Assembly (NCBI GenBank): GCA_029204225.1
Contig: CM055102.1
Coordinates: 39,633,014 to 39,697,013, forward strand
Direction of reading: 5' to 3'
Source of the DNA: Diphasiastrum complanatum
Taxonomy: Eukaryota; Streptophyta; Lycopodiopsida; Lycopodiales; Lycopodiaceae
DNA length: 64,000 bases
Shown: in pieces, positions 33,421-46,615 of the stretch
Layout of the letters: each line of letters begins with the position of its first letter
Position numbering within the stretch: position 1 is the first letter of the stretch
Notes under the pieces: generated by a model
What the model was told of the DNA's origin: nothing
Seen by the model: only the letters and a program-made list of their open reading frames with translations
Databases searched by the model: none
Program-made: the position numbers and the translations under genes

Positions 33421-34751
33421 AAATGAACTACGTTCGCAACAGTTTCGCGAAATATAGCTTCTTCGAGTAGATCACTCCATTGGATCACCTGGTTGTAGTA
33501 ATGTTTTAAGTGGTTCTTGTTCGCAGGTGCCTTTGGTTTGAGCTTACTTTTGTTTAAACTTCCCCTTCGGGGTGTATATATCTTTTTCATCAATGTACCT
33601 ACTACTTTTTCCTATGAATAAATGCACCTACTATATGTGTCAAATAAGTTCTAAAGCTCTTTATTCCTCTTAATTTATAACATGCTCCATTGAAGCCATC
33701 AATCTAAAACTAAAACATGACTCAAAAGTATGTCCTTCTCAGCTTCTAATTTATACACTATCAAAGTGGAGGGGAAGGACCAAGCTATGGCATTATCATA
33801 CACAATAACAAGTGCTGAATAGTAAAGTGAGTTACAATCAAAAGCATCTTTTAATTCAAAAAAGCTTTTCTTGTTGGAGTTACACAAATGAAGACAAGAT
33901 GAGTCCACCAATTGAGCACTTGGCTCAATGTTGGAAGCAACTTCTGGCTTAGAAATTCGTCTATCTCATCAACTGTGGGATCAGTTTGTGCGCCTATGGC
34001 AAAGACTTTTTTCAATTCTAACAACCAAGTATATGGTTGAATGGTAAACAGTAGATATTAGAGGGCAAGGGGCAATAGGCGAATCCTGACTCTTAATCAA
34101 CTTGTAGGGACTCAAGGAGCTCAGGTGCATTACTGATAACCACCTGATCTAGCAACCCAATCAGCAAATTTCACACGAAAACTTTGAACCTGATAAGATA
34201 GTCTATAGGTGTACTGACATATTATAGCCCAAGTCCAATTTTCCCATCAAGCTACACAAATGCATCAAGACCTTGACCTCACACTATGTGTGCAAACACT
34301 ACCACAAGGATGGTATTTAATAAACTACAGAGTCCCTCGGACTTTGTTTAAGAAAAACCACTTCTGATGTATTAAGAATATTTATTCTTCAAAAACTTCA
34401 AAGCCACAGTTCAGAAGAGTGGAGCAAAATTTTTTGCCCTCGTGTTTGAACATGCTGCAGGTAACCAGTCTGAGATCTTGCAAAAACCATTTTCAACATA
34501 GGCTTTGCTTAACCTGACCTTCCAATGTTCAAGCCCTCTTATTATCCCCAAAATTGCAGGCTCTTGTGTTATACTTAAGGGACCTGATGCTACTTTAAAC
34601 CGAAGTAGGTACAGGCTTGCTATGTATTTGTGCCCACAGATACAAATGAAAGGTGAAGTCGTAGCACGGTTTGCAGAATGAAAATTGCATATCTAATTTG
34701 TTGTACATAGATAATACACTGTATAATGAGTTACTATGTATAGAATGGTAC
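33421..34751. other. intergenic, downstream of histidine kinase
   Basis: No coding signal is recognised. The region lies 3' of the minus-strand kinase gene and probably contains its polyadenylation site in its upper part, but I cannot fix the position. Confidence 0.4.
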
Positions 34752-34827
34752 ATCAATAGCAGCAATGTACTAGATTAATCGATAGCAGCAATTTACTAGA
34801 TCAATAGCAGCAATGTACTAGATTAAT
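34752..34827. repeat. short tandem repeat, three units of about 25 bp
   Basis: Units share tcaatagcagcaatgtacta; the second has tcgatagcagcaatttacta. They lie about 420 bp beyond the kinase stop codon and may fall in its 3' UTR. Confidence 0.8.
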
Positions 34828-35250
34828 CTAGCTTTCCTGATACATCTCCTTCCCATGACGAGAAGTTGGAAAGTTTTCCTCAATGGTCCAGACTTTTTGC
34901 AAAAGGAACCAGCACAACAAAATGTCCCTGAAAAAAGTAATAGAGCATAAATCACACAAATCATGAATGATCAGATCCAGACGAGTACAAAATGCCAGCA
35001 AGGAGCACAAGGAAACTGACCTTCCTCAAAGAGGTCCCTATAACAGACATTTCAGGTCCGCATGATTGCCTAGAATTCCAGAGGTATTAGTCATGTAATC
35101 TGTACTTGTCATGTTGGATGGCAATGTAGGAGATTAACAGTCTCCCAGATCAAATGGTCTCATGATTTGGTAGCTTAAAATGCAGACCCTTTGGGTACAT
35201 ATTCCATTTAGCAGAAAATCTTCAGCAGGCAGGAAGTAGCAGACATTATA

Positions 35251-38200
35251 CTAATGAGCAGAGTCAAATAATACAGCAACAGCATTGTACAACTGCTCTT
35301 CCTCAAAAGGCTTAGACACATAGCCATCCATCCCACATCTTGTGCATTCTTCACGAGTGGCCTGAATAACATCAGCAGTCATCGCCAAGATTGGAACACG
35401 GTAGGTGTGTTTACCATTCTTAACGTCCCCATTTCGTGGCAATCTCTCAGATGCAGCAATCTCAGCTTTTCGGATTCTCCTTGTTGCTTCAAACCTGGAA
35501 AGTTACGGCATTGTAAGAAATTCCACAAAAAAGAGTATCTGATTTTCGTATCTAGTAAATAATGACTGTTGGGGTATCTCATTCTTCTACATATACCTTG
35601 CGCCCTGCTAGAAGCTCTGGACTGGATTTTAACATTTGAAATAAACAATATGCTGGTTGAAGCTAACTATACCCATACCCATAGTAGCCTTTGACTTCGC
35701 TAAAGTCAGCAAACTTTCATTGGGCTTGCAAAAGTGAAAATAGAGAGGTGCTGTTTGGACATACCCATCCAGCTCTGGCATCTGAACATCCATGAAGCAG
35801 GCATCAAACTTATGTGGTGGTTGTAGCTTCAGAATTGCCTCCTTACCACTCTCAGCACACTCAACCTGAGCACCAAACTTCACAAGAGCACCAGCGGCTA
35901 CCAGGCGATTTACTTTGTTATCATCTACCACAAGAATATGCCTGCCAGATAAAAGGTTATGCAGCGATCCAGGTCCCTCTATGAGCACCCGTGCCTGAGA
36001 TCTGTGATTTCTAAAACCAAAAGCCCCTTGAAGATATAGGGCAATGTTGCAAGCTCGAAGCGGCTTCATAACTGTCTTATCTCGGAATTCTTCTTTGCTC
36101 GCCTCTTCATTAGTGAGTGACATTGCCAGAAGAATCAACTTTGGAAGACCATTCAATCTAGCATCAGTCTGTTTTTTTAAGCTATCTGAAAATTCAACTC
36201 CAGTATCTGGACCCCAAGCATCCTTGTCGATCAGAATCATGTCAATGTTTCCGGATGTGCTGGAGAGAAAACCCAGGTCATTTTAGCTGGTAGAACTTGG
36301 ACAGAATGTTCTCCATTTGCATTTTTGTTAGAAAAAAGGCGCAACTTTGAATATGTAAACAAGGATACAGAACATCAGAACATATATTGACAATAATCAT
36401 CACATTCTTTTTAAAATAACTCCTTACTGCTTACCAGTTACTACTATAATTTGTTGTCCCACATCTCATCATGACACGAGACACAGCTGAGCTGCATTTA
36501 TTACTGACTATTATCTCTACAAATATTCCTAGTCTTTGTAGATGATATTTTGTAACTTGAGAACGCACTGGTCTGCCATCCACAACAAGCGCCCTTTTGC
36601 CCTTGAATTTTGTTGGTAGAGGTGCATTTTGAGGATGCCTCCAATTGGCTTCAGCATGCTTTTTTAACATGGAAGAATCACCTTTCTTAAGTGGCAAACC
36701 AAACCTGAAAGTTGTTCCCACACCTGGTTTGCTCACAAAGGTCATTTCCCCCTTCATCAGTTCTACTAGACATCTGCTGATGCTGAGGCCAATTCCTGTG
36801 CCCCCATAATTACGTGATGTTGAGCTATCTGCCTGCATAAATGGCATAAAAACACGTTCCTGTGCTTGGTACGGAATACCAACACCAGTGTCCTCTACAG
36901 AAAATACAAGGTTGACAGTGCTACTTGTTTCCAGACTTGTACTTATTGGCTCAGAACTTCCATGCATAAGTAAAAGCTTGAAAGTTGCCCAGCTATTTTT
37001 TTCATCTGCTGCTTCCAAACCACTCAAAGTAGTGCAAGAATTCTGACTCCCATCTAGTTCTTCATCATCTACAGATTCTACACTCCGTTCGGGAGGCACA
37101 TCGACTCTGTTTTCATCATCCACAAGATGCACACAGACAAAAATGTGTCCTCGATCTGTAAACTGCAGAACACAGATTCAGGTCCTTGAGCTATTACACT
37201 CTATAGGACTGATCACCATTTTGACATATGAATATACCTAATTTGGGACAGCATAAGGCAGTAGCCTGGAATACAACTTAAAGAAAAGACAGAACGTACT
37301 TTCACTGAATTTCCAACAAGATTTGTGATAATCTGACGTAATCGGGCAGGATCTCCGACCAAGACTGCAGGCACTCTCTCAGAAACAAACACTGCCAACT
37401 TTGATCCCCACAAAAGTATATGCACAAGTGAGCACCAAGAATCAAGAGAAAACTAACAGGAGAACTTCCAAGAGAAAAAATCACTCAATAGTTCTTTCTG
37501 AATGCACATCCATGTCAAGTATAAAATAGTACTCGAAGTCCGAACAGAGCAAAAAGAGATTCAACCTTCAAAAATTATAAGTCCACACAAAAAGTTTCAG
37601 CCAATCAACTCCATTATGAATAGCACAGCCTATGATATAATCCCTACCCACATCATTGCTGACCAAGTTTAGGCGTAAGCCACATGTATGAAGGAACATT
37701 AACATTAGCTATCATACTGTTGATTCAAAGTCTTCTCACTTCTGCCAATCCCATGTTTAGTACATTAAATTTTCGAGAACCCTCTAACACAAGATCTTAT
37801 GCGAGTGTACAGTTTTTACACGAAAGTTAAGAAAGAAGCACCTCAATGCCTTTGTCCTTGATCTCTGCTGAGAAAAGAGAGAGGATGTCATCAAGGATGA
37901 TTCTCAACTCAAATGGAACATTTTCTAGCTCCATGCGGCCTGACTCAATTTTGGCCTGGTCTAGCACCTCATTGATTAGTTTTATCAATTGTTTTCCACT
38001 CTCATGTGCTGTACAAGCAAAATCACACTGAGTTGCATCCAACTCTGTATCCATAAGCATCTGTAGCATTCCTGTTATAGAAGAAAAAGTCTCCATCAGG
38101 CAGAGTTAACAGCTCCATTTACTTCAGTATGGAAACTAGATGTCTACTTGAACGAATTTGAGGCCACTTAAGTCGATCATGAAGTCATGGAAATTTTGTA

Positions 38201-38529
38201 GGCCACCCATCAGATTAGGTGAAGTTCCATTTGCGAACTTCTGGATACGATCATCAAGTCTATCTCATCAATATAGCCACGCGTTGAATCTGGCAAAATA
38301 AGATTTTCATGATTCAGCAAAAATTTACCTAGAACACCATTCATGGGAGTGCGAATTTCATGTGAGACTGTCGCCAGAAACTGCAAAACCATACAGAAAA
38401 AGGTGAATCATGGCAGATAGAAGCTCCATTTATGAGGACCTTCGCTAGTCAGCCTTTTGGATAACTGTACTCCTTTGTTGGCAACACAATTCCTTCACAC
38501 CGATGGAGTGCAAAAGGAAACCATGGCAC

Positions 38530-38596
<67 letters not shown>

Positions 38597-41500
38597 GTTC
38601 AATAAATCTCTTATTTTATCCAACCAATGAATAAATTGATCGTTATGTCCATACTAGGATGCACCTGGGATTTTGCAACGTCAGCAGATTCAGCAAGAAG
38701 TTTAAGCGCCTCCATCTTACGATAGTCTTCTTCAACTTTTTCTATGCGGTTTACTGCTGCATACAAAATGTGTCCTATCAGCAAAACTATGACCAGTATT
38801 CCAATGGATGTTGTTATTGCAGACCAGGGAATTGGAGGCTGCTTATAAAACCTGAAAAGAAACATTCAGCTTTTAACCACACTAATAAGAGTGCTCAAGT
38901 TTCTTAATTGATGATGTACATTACAAGCAGCAGATACCTTACATGCAGGCCTACCTGTCATTGATACAAATGTACCTTGTGTACATGAAACTGTGCTTGG
39001 CCTTACTTTTGCTGAGAACCAGATTTGGAAGAGTAAAAGAGAGTCATAATACACAATCAAATTTGGTTCAAACAGAGCATTAAGTTGCACAGAGAACTAA
39101 ATACCTGCAGCGCATTTCGTGCTTGCGCAATGGATCTCCAAATTCCAATTTGCTAGTATGACTTACAGCAGTTTCAATTGAAATATTTGGACCATACATC
39201 ACCAAAGGATTTGATTTATTTGTGATGTCATATACATTCACTATGATGGCCTGACTTTCAGCAAGCTGTCGTAATAAATTTTCTACAAGTGACTCAAAGT
39301 CAAAAGCTCCACCCATATACCTGATTGTTCAACACAATCTGAACATCAGCAAGACAATTTTGTTGCAGTTTGACAAAGTGGCAAATCCATGTTCTTAATC
39401 ATTCGAGTTGACTAGCTTTTCTAAATGAAAGCTGACTGAATTGTTAATAAAAAGCTAAGAGTGCTAGGGCTCAAAATAAGACACTCTGAACTGCATGCTT
39501 TTAGTGGTTCTATGTGGATGGGCTTTATATTTCTTCTACGGTAGTTTATGCAGTGCTTAGGTAGAGAAATGCATAAGCACCTGTTCAGGTAATCTTTAGA
39601 TCTGTTCAGATAATCTCTTAGTCTGTTCAGGTAGCTATCTCAATTAATATGCAGGATGATGATGCTCTAACCTCTTGTACATAAAAAAATGTAGAAAAAA
39701 CTGATCCTTTTTGTACAATCCTCTCGTTCTGCGTTCCTTATACAGCAGTATCTGAAGAACGTCTAAAGAGAAAAATTCAGGGAAAAGACGGGGATGTCTT
39801 AGATCCTGTTACACAGTTATAAGCAGTTGCATTGCTAGCATCCTCAAAGTGTAGATTCCAGATTAATTTTCCTTTTCCAGAAAATGAATCTGATAAAATT
39901 TTGATGATACTTTTTGTTAAAAAGATAACTTTACTCTCAAACATGTCTTTCCTAAAGGGTGATGAAAATGTAAAGTTTCAAAGTTCACATTCATCTAAAT
40001 TTCCAAAGGAGGGGTGGGGCTTCAATCACAACCCTGCAGTTCTTTCAATGCGCTCTTCTGCGCTAGCATCTGGGGGTAGGTCTGTTGTATAGACTGTAAA
40101 TGTCAGAACAACACCAAGGTGATTGGACTCAAGAAGTCTGAAAGGACTTGTCAAGGCTCCTTTCCCAGATGCTCTAGCTCGAAGAATATTCTCACGATCT
40201 TCCTGCAAACGCATTTCAAGTGTCAACTTTTTTGTAAATCAGCAGAAACACACGACTCAAGTGATACCAAGGAAATTCATCAGAATCCATACATAAGACA
40301 CATTAAACAACAGGAAGCAGCGGCATCATGCATACTGAATGGACTAGGAACATTTGTTACTACCCGATAGTTACCACACATCAAACACAAATTTGATTAT
40401 CTATATATATATTTGTTGCACCACTGATTACATGATTCAAACATCTAAACACAAACTGCAAAGTGCAAGCCATAAGTCTCCTGCTAAAATAGCTAAGCTC
40501 TAATACTGACAACATTAGCTATAATCAGAAAAGTTTCATTGTAAAAGTATTATCTATGAACCTGCAAAAGGCACATCTAATAGTAAGATGTGTGCTAACA
40601 AGAATGTCAAAGTAAGGAACAAGCACCTCTCCAGACATCAAGTCAAGAGATGCCAGATGTGATAATGTATCTTGTGTCAATACTGTTGGAGCATACTCAG
40701 CTTGGGCAGGCTGCAGCTCATTTGAATGCATTTTTTTGATGACCCAACCTTGTTCCCTTTCAAACTGTTCTCTTTGTGCATGAAGCACCCTTATTGCATA
40801 GGCAACACCAGCCATTAGAGGTCGTTCAAAGGAAGTTCTTGCTGCATATGCTGCAAAGGTATCCTATATCCAAAACATAAATAAATATATCAAAATAGCT
40901 TGTTTCTCAGAAGAATAATCAATTCATTACAACGTATTGCATCTATAGAGATATAGCCTGCATGCACGAGTCAAGAAACAAATAAAATTCAACGAAATAC
41001 TTGAGAGGTTTAAAAAAATGGATAAAGTAATGGACATTGAGCCTCGGCAAACCTTACCAGATGCTGCACAAAAAAAGAATAGACAAAGAACAAATTCTGT
41101 ATCCCAAACGACATTAAGCTTGTAAGAAGGTCATCCGGTGTGATGTAACATTGATAAGCATTAGTAAAGATCAAACAGTCAAGATGTTTCAATTTAATCT
41201 AGAATTGCTATGAAGTTCATCTTTCACCAATTCATATCTTATTGGGACTTGAGAAAGTACTTGAAAGACCATTGGCTTATAGATACATAACACGAAACTC
41301 TTAAGATTTATCTTAGAAGGATGTTCCAATTTGGATAAGATGATGATTGACTACCTTGGATATTTCATGGTGCCTACTCAACTGAATAATAATAAATAAG
41401 AAGAATAAGGCTAAATGATTTATACGAAAGTGCAAAATACTGGGGTACCATTGCAAACTGCAATAATGGCAAATCTAGTAGCTTTTCAAAGCATTATGTG

Positions 41501-43347
41501 AAGGATCTATTACCGAATTGGATCACCTTTTGAGCTTCAAGCTTTGATAGTCAGTGGTTGCTGATTGAGTTTAGCTGGATGAAATAACCACCACCATCCG
41601 AAACTTATAGATACTGGAAATAATTATTTGACAAATGCTTTGGATTACAGTTATTATGCACAATAATAATGTGTCAATAAGTATTTCTTTTTACCTGTTG
41701 TTCATCAATAAACATAATCTTACAATACACAAATTTATAAGTACTAAGTTCTACAGTATAATCATAAAGGTTTCCCTCAAATTTTTTGAACCAAAATGAA
41801 AATCCACTCCACCGTGGAAAAGTCCCTTCCACAAAATTTTTTGCTGCTGGTAAAAGTTTCTGAACAATTCGGTTAATCACTTTCTCATAATGAATGATTT
41901 CTGAAAAAAAGTTTTCATCTTGGGATTGTTTTGGGTAAGAGCAAGTAAAACTTTCACTCAACCTTTACAAAAGTGATTGAATTTTCTCGATACTGGTGGT
42001 TTGGATAATTTTTTAAATTACCTCTTGCCCTAACAGGCCTGCCGTAGCTTCTCTAATGAACCTTACCACTGGTAACGGTCACTAGAAGGACCATTCTCTT
42101 ATACGTTATTGTTAAGAACCAATAGCTTGGAAACAAAAGTTCACAAAGGGTCCGATGTGAGCAAAGTTGCTTTTGCCTTTTATATCTTGTGTGTATGGTG
42201 AAAAACAGGAAGTATTTGTGTCTCAGTTATGGCAAGTATGAGCTCGTAGTATATGAATATCCAGTATCAGCAATCCAGCAAAGCTTCAGTCTGGTAAAGC
42301 GTATAGGAGAATGGACTTTCAAGTGATATTTACTTTGGATCATCTCCAAAGTTACAGCAAGCCTGTTAGGGCAAGACAACTCACCGGGAAAGGTCACTGG
42401 AAAGTTTGTTCCCTCATGTAAATATCAACCAAGAGTACCTACCCTTAACTAAATCTATGTAAGAGTTGCTGTCAAACATATTCACGGAGCATTTACTGAT
42501 CTATCAAACTAAAAAAAAATAGAGCAAAGTTCTTTTGAGACCACATCAGTTAAGACTAAATTGAGAGAAGTTTTGAAACGCTCCTGGCTTGAAGCAGTCA
42601 ACATTTCTGAAAAAATTACTGGTGAGAAGCTTTCACAGTGTACAGGCTTGCTAAAGTGATAAGTTCCACCGGGATTTTGTGCCTACTATCTCCATAAGGC
42701 GATCATGTGTTAATGACAAAAACATAAACATGTTCCTTATGACAACAATATGAAGAATGGATCACGTACAGTTCCAGATACTTGGACGGTATGAGGTACA
42801 ATCAAATCATCCTGGAAGTTTGTAGGGCAGTAAGGGATAGTGGTATACTCTGCTTCAAAGCAAGCACTCATCTACAGTAAATTCATTCAAAACCAACCTG
42901 ATCAAGAGCTGATGGTCGTTTTCCAAGATGAAAGGTTGTCACCAAAGCTGTTAGCGCACGAACATGGTTCAGAGACGAGACAAATTGATCTTGCAACATC
43001 CAGGCCCTCTCTTCACACATATTTGAAAGCATCTCTTGCCGGCGCTTGATGATGTCTGCATTCATGGAATAGAAGACCCATATGGACACACTTATGCCTG
43101 CAAGGACCCAAAGAACCAAGAGTCTCACATGCCATCTTTTTGCAATCCTCTGGTTTTGCACCTTCACAGCTGAGGGGCGAATAGCAGGAGCAGCACTTGC
43201 TTGCACCCACCACTTGGCAGGCAATCTGCCAGGGCCAACTTGATGATTGCTCCTTGCTGCGGTAGAAGCCTGGAAACCTTTCCCAGGTCCCACTGCTGTG
43301 GCATCAGCATGGCACTTCATGGTTTTCTTTGTGGACACTTGACACAT
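35251..43347 (-). CDS. CHASE-domain hybrid histidine kinase, cytokinin receptor (AHK2/3/4 family)
   Basis: Eleven coding exons (minus strand): 43347-42898, 40863-40627, 40202-40033, 39320-39105, 38851-38665, 38380-38329, 38071-37842, 37398-37300, 37162-36435, 36259-35765, 35494-35251. All introns are GT/AG and the phases join to 1,035 codons plus stop, near the roughly 1,000-1,200 residues usual for the family. Residues 74-94 and about 368-389 are membrane segments; between them is the CHASE domain, the cytokinin-binding part ([45 protein letters not shown]). HisKA carries the phosphorylated His427 ([16 protein letters not shown]). The ATPase has Asn540/544 (NLVGNSVKF), DTGVGIP at 638 and GGTGIG at 667. 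A degenerate receiver (ALVVDGRP) precedes the true receiver (VVDDNKVN, Asp947 in [11 protein letters not shown], Lys1016). Known role: perceive cytokinin, then pass phosphate to HPt proteins. Start: first in-frame ATG after an in-frame TGA. QMLMDT and ILIDKDAW lean toward AHK2/AHK3. Confidence 0.95.
38532..38594. repeat. CT microsatellite inside kinase intron 5
   Basis: 63-bp CT run between the exons at 38665-38851 and 38329-38380. As transcribed from the minus strand it is a GA run. Confidence 0.97.
40864..42897 (-). other. kinase intron 1 (about 2.0 kb)
   Basis: The largest intron of the gene, with GT donor at 42897 and AG acceptor at 40865-40864. Short frames inside it have no family likeness. 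I see no recognisable transposon in it. Confidence 0.85.
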
Positions 43348-44784
43348 AGTGGTGTATTTTTTTCCCCAGCAATCCAGTTCACGGATGGCCACTCAAACTG
43401 CTTCACATCAAGTGCTAGAGCATATACAGTTCAGTTGTAGCAGCTTCAAATCGCCTTGGAAGGCCATGGAATCACACACATCGGCAAGAGCATCTCTGGT
43501 ATGGATCTTAATAATCTGTCTACTTGCATCCACCTCCGCAGCAAACAGACCGTAATCTCCCATTTATCACACCGAAGATGTTTCCAGAACAGAATCTCAG
43601 ATGAAGTCAAGTAGAGAATGTTGCAGAGCGGATTGTGATTTTGATAACCTTCTGATATTAGCAAGAATCAACTGCAAAGGAGTGGTTTCGCACAGGAGAA
43701 GAAAGCAGCGGACAACCGTCTTTTCACACTATTTGGGTGTCAGGCAGGAGATAAGCGTTCAGAGACTTGGAAGAGAGATTCAGAGTACCTCGGGAAGCTT
43801 CGAGAATCAGCTGAAGAGCTTCAACGAAGAGTTCTTCTTCTTACTCGAGCAATTGTCGCAACAAGCTCCTTATGGTTGTTGAAGCTGACCATGTGCGCAA
43901 GGAAAAGCACAAGAGCTCAGAGAAAAGTTAAGAAAAAAAAGTCCAAGATTCTCGTTAACAAAGGACACCATTAATTGCCAACAGCAGACGGTACTGAAGC
44001 AGAAGCAAACAAAACAGAACCAGAGTAAACACAAGGGAAAGCTCTAGTGTCTGGGTCACACTGACCATGCATTTGTTTCTACCTTTGCCTTGGAAGTTGC
44101 AACTTGTAGCTGTTTAGCCGACTACGTGCTTGGAAAGCGCATCACAAAATGACGCCCTTACAGATTTTGCTCCTAGTGAAAGCCTTTCCACTAGAAGATA
44201 CAAAATCCTTCTTCAAGCTGAAACCAGAAAATAAGAATAGGCAGCTGTGAAGGAAAAGAGAAATTTGGATGACATTAACCAGCAACATAAGAGGTGAAAT
44301 TCATACAACTGCAGTCAAGCTTGCCGCTTGCTACATGGTCTGCCTAAACTAATTCAACCCCGCACCATCCTTGTCTAAGCTCACTTGATCACCACCCACG
44401 TCCATGTCACACTTCCAAAGCAAATCCCCGATCACCACTATGGAGCACACAGCGCAGCCGTGACCAGGCCATCACTGTGCCCCAGAAAACTACACCTTTG
44501 ACACTCAAAGATCCTCCAGGGATCCCGAATGCTCACACTTGCGCACTACACCCTCTCTGCTCTCAAGTGAGGGTAGGCACGGCATGGAGGACCCCTCCAC
44601 CATCGCCATGGCCGGACCCACCTCCGTCACAATCAAATCCGATGCCAGAAGCTCTGCAAAATCCGCAGCCAAGACTCCCGAGGCTTCTCAGACTCTTACC
44701 ACCCTCTTCCTCTTCCTCTTTTGCAATGCCATGCCATAACTCTTGTGACTCACAGCTCTCGCGACTGTCTGTCTGAGAGAGACA

Positions 44785-44824
<40 letters not shown>

Positions 44825-45065
44825 GTATATATCTCTCTCTCTCTCATGCACACACAGGACTGACAGGAGCAATAAGTACGTACTCTTTTCTCTCTTTTTT
44901 GGTTTTGCTGAAAAATATACGGCTCTCTAACTTTTTCTCTTCTCTTTATTGGGAAGAGCAGATGGATAGGGAAGAGTCCACACACTCAAGGGGCATGCAA
45001 CCCTTAGTACTTGCCTAGTGACACAAACACTAACTTCTTTCTAACCAATCATTCCTTGTTCCTTG
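43348..45065 (-). promoter_or_regulatory. kinase 5' untranslated and upstream region
   Basis: Sequence upstream of the start codon on the minus strand, with an in-frame TGA just before the first codon GTG at 43392. A possible donor (gag|gtactctg near 43787) would allow a 5' UTR intron, which is common in this family. A CT run lies at 44787-44822. No single promoter element can be assigned with confidence. No other gene is seen here. Confidence 0.4.
44787..44822. repeat. CT microsatellite, 36 bp
   Basis: Perfect CT run about 1.4 kb upstream of the kinase start, followed by a second short CT run at 44832-44844. Confidence 0.93.
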
Positions 45066-45580
45066 GCAATATGGGTGGAGCTGAATGCTCGTTTGCATTA
45101 CATCACACGATCATAACACCGGAACCTTCATGAGCTACGTTTGCAATATGGGTACTGCCTTCTAACTAATCACTCCTTGCTCCTTGGCATTATGGGTGGA
45201 GCTGAATGCCGCTTTGCATTACATCACACCGATCATAACAGTGAAACCTTTGCGTGCTATGTTTGCAATATGGGTGGAGCTGAATGTTGCTCTGCATAAT
45301 GTCACACCGACCACCGAAACACCTAGCCCTTCTCGACCCATGTTTGCAATATGGGTGGAGCTGAATGCGACTCTGCATTATGTTGCATCGACCATCCAGA
45401 GCCCTTCACTCCTCTGTGTGTACTCTGAGCACGAACATGCTTGCTTTTAATAGGGAGTTAACAATGAGTGTGATCCCCTAACTAGTCACTCGTTAGCAAA
45501 AATGGATGGAGCTTAATGCCCCTCTCAGTTATGTCTGAACAAGACACCTAGCCTTTCACCCCCGATGTGAACTCTGAGCA
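45066..45580 (+). repeat. minisatellite with unit gcaatatgggtggagctgaa
   Basis: Unit starts are visible at 45066, 45143, 45187, 45265, 45346 and 45496, spaced roughly 80 bp except for one short and one long step. Each carries the phrase gcaatatgggtggagctgaatg (or a near form), followed by a 'tgcattacatcacaccga' phrase. An 88-residue frame through it (45184-45450) merely reflects the repeat (FAIWVELNAALHYITP). Confidence 0.85.
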
Positions 45581-46615
45581 TGAGCAGGCTGCTCCTAGTG
45601 GGTTAACAATCAAACTTGTACGAGGCTCTCACACCTCAACTTCAACACGCATTTGAATTAATCTGAAAAATAACACCAAATAAAATAATAAAACATTCAT
45701 TTCAACACCCTCAAAGTTTCCACCTCAATCAATAAATATCAAGTTTGGCATTATAGACTAGGTCAAATTAATGACAATAGTATATTGCACATCTATAAGT
45801 AACATCTAGTACATGACTTAGCTATCTTTAGCAATGCAAATCATACATCATGCTAAAGATGTATCTCAGCAAAGCTCATTCGATTTTTAATCATGCAAGT
45901 ACTTTGTGGTCTAATGCATACTCCATCTCTTGGGGGGGAAGTGGGGTGAGAAATATTTTTTAACTTTCAAGGATGTGAAAAATTGTCAATATTTACTCGA
46001 CTAGTTTTGGTCATTGTAGCCGTTTAAGAGATGAAAGTTGTAAATAAGAATCACATGGTTTTTTCACATGTGTGAAATCAAAGTATATGACTATTTTTAG
46101 TTGGGTCCAAGTTCATTTCGTCACTTGTACATACAAATAGTTCATTTTTAGAGTATATTTCTAGCCAATATAACTACTTTTGGCCAAGTGGTGGTTAAGT
46201 TAGGGCAAATGACTATGGAGAGAGGAGAGAGAGTAATCACTTCCAGCTATAAATAACAAGTTCAGTGTCAGAAAGTTGCCTTTGTCATTTCATTACGCTT
46301 TGGTCAAATTTGGTAATGTTTTCACTTCTATTCTTCTCTTTTCTCTACATTAGTGCTTAGAGTCTATTAAAATAGCACATTTGTTGTTGTACAAACTGGT
46401 GGATTGTACAACAAGGCCTGATCTGAGCCATTGTTAGTTTGGTTAAAGTTCTATGTGCTTTTGATGAAGGTTTTCATCAAACTAGCTTGTTTAGAGTGCA
46501 TTGTCAATTCTAAATCAAGTAGGTGTATTGTGCTCAAGCCAATGATCTTGGGGATCTTATATCACTTTTGGATCTCAGTTTTTCATGTGTGTAGTATATT
46601 TCCTAAAGCAAATGC
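45581..46615. other. no recognisable gene
   Basis: AT-rich. A TATA-like box (ctataaataa, near 46245) followed by sequence leading toward the copia integrase remnant might belong to an LTR, but no partner is seen. Confidence 0.35.

Noticed and set aside
41674-41961. 95-residue minus-strand frame inside kinase intron 1
   Set aside because: It has no family likeness, lies wholly between verified splice sites, and the surrounding exons join perfectly without it.
45184-45450. 88-residue plus-strand frame with repeated AIWVELNA-type text
   Set aside because: The protein repeat is only the translation of the minisatellite. Other frames and the minus strand give similar repeats, and there is no supporting context.
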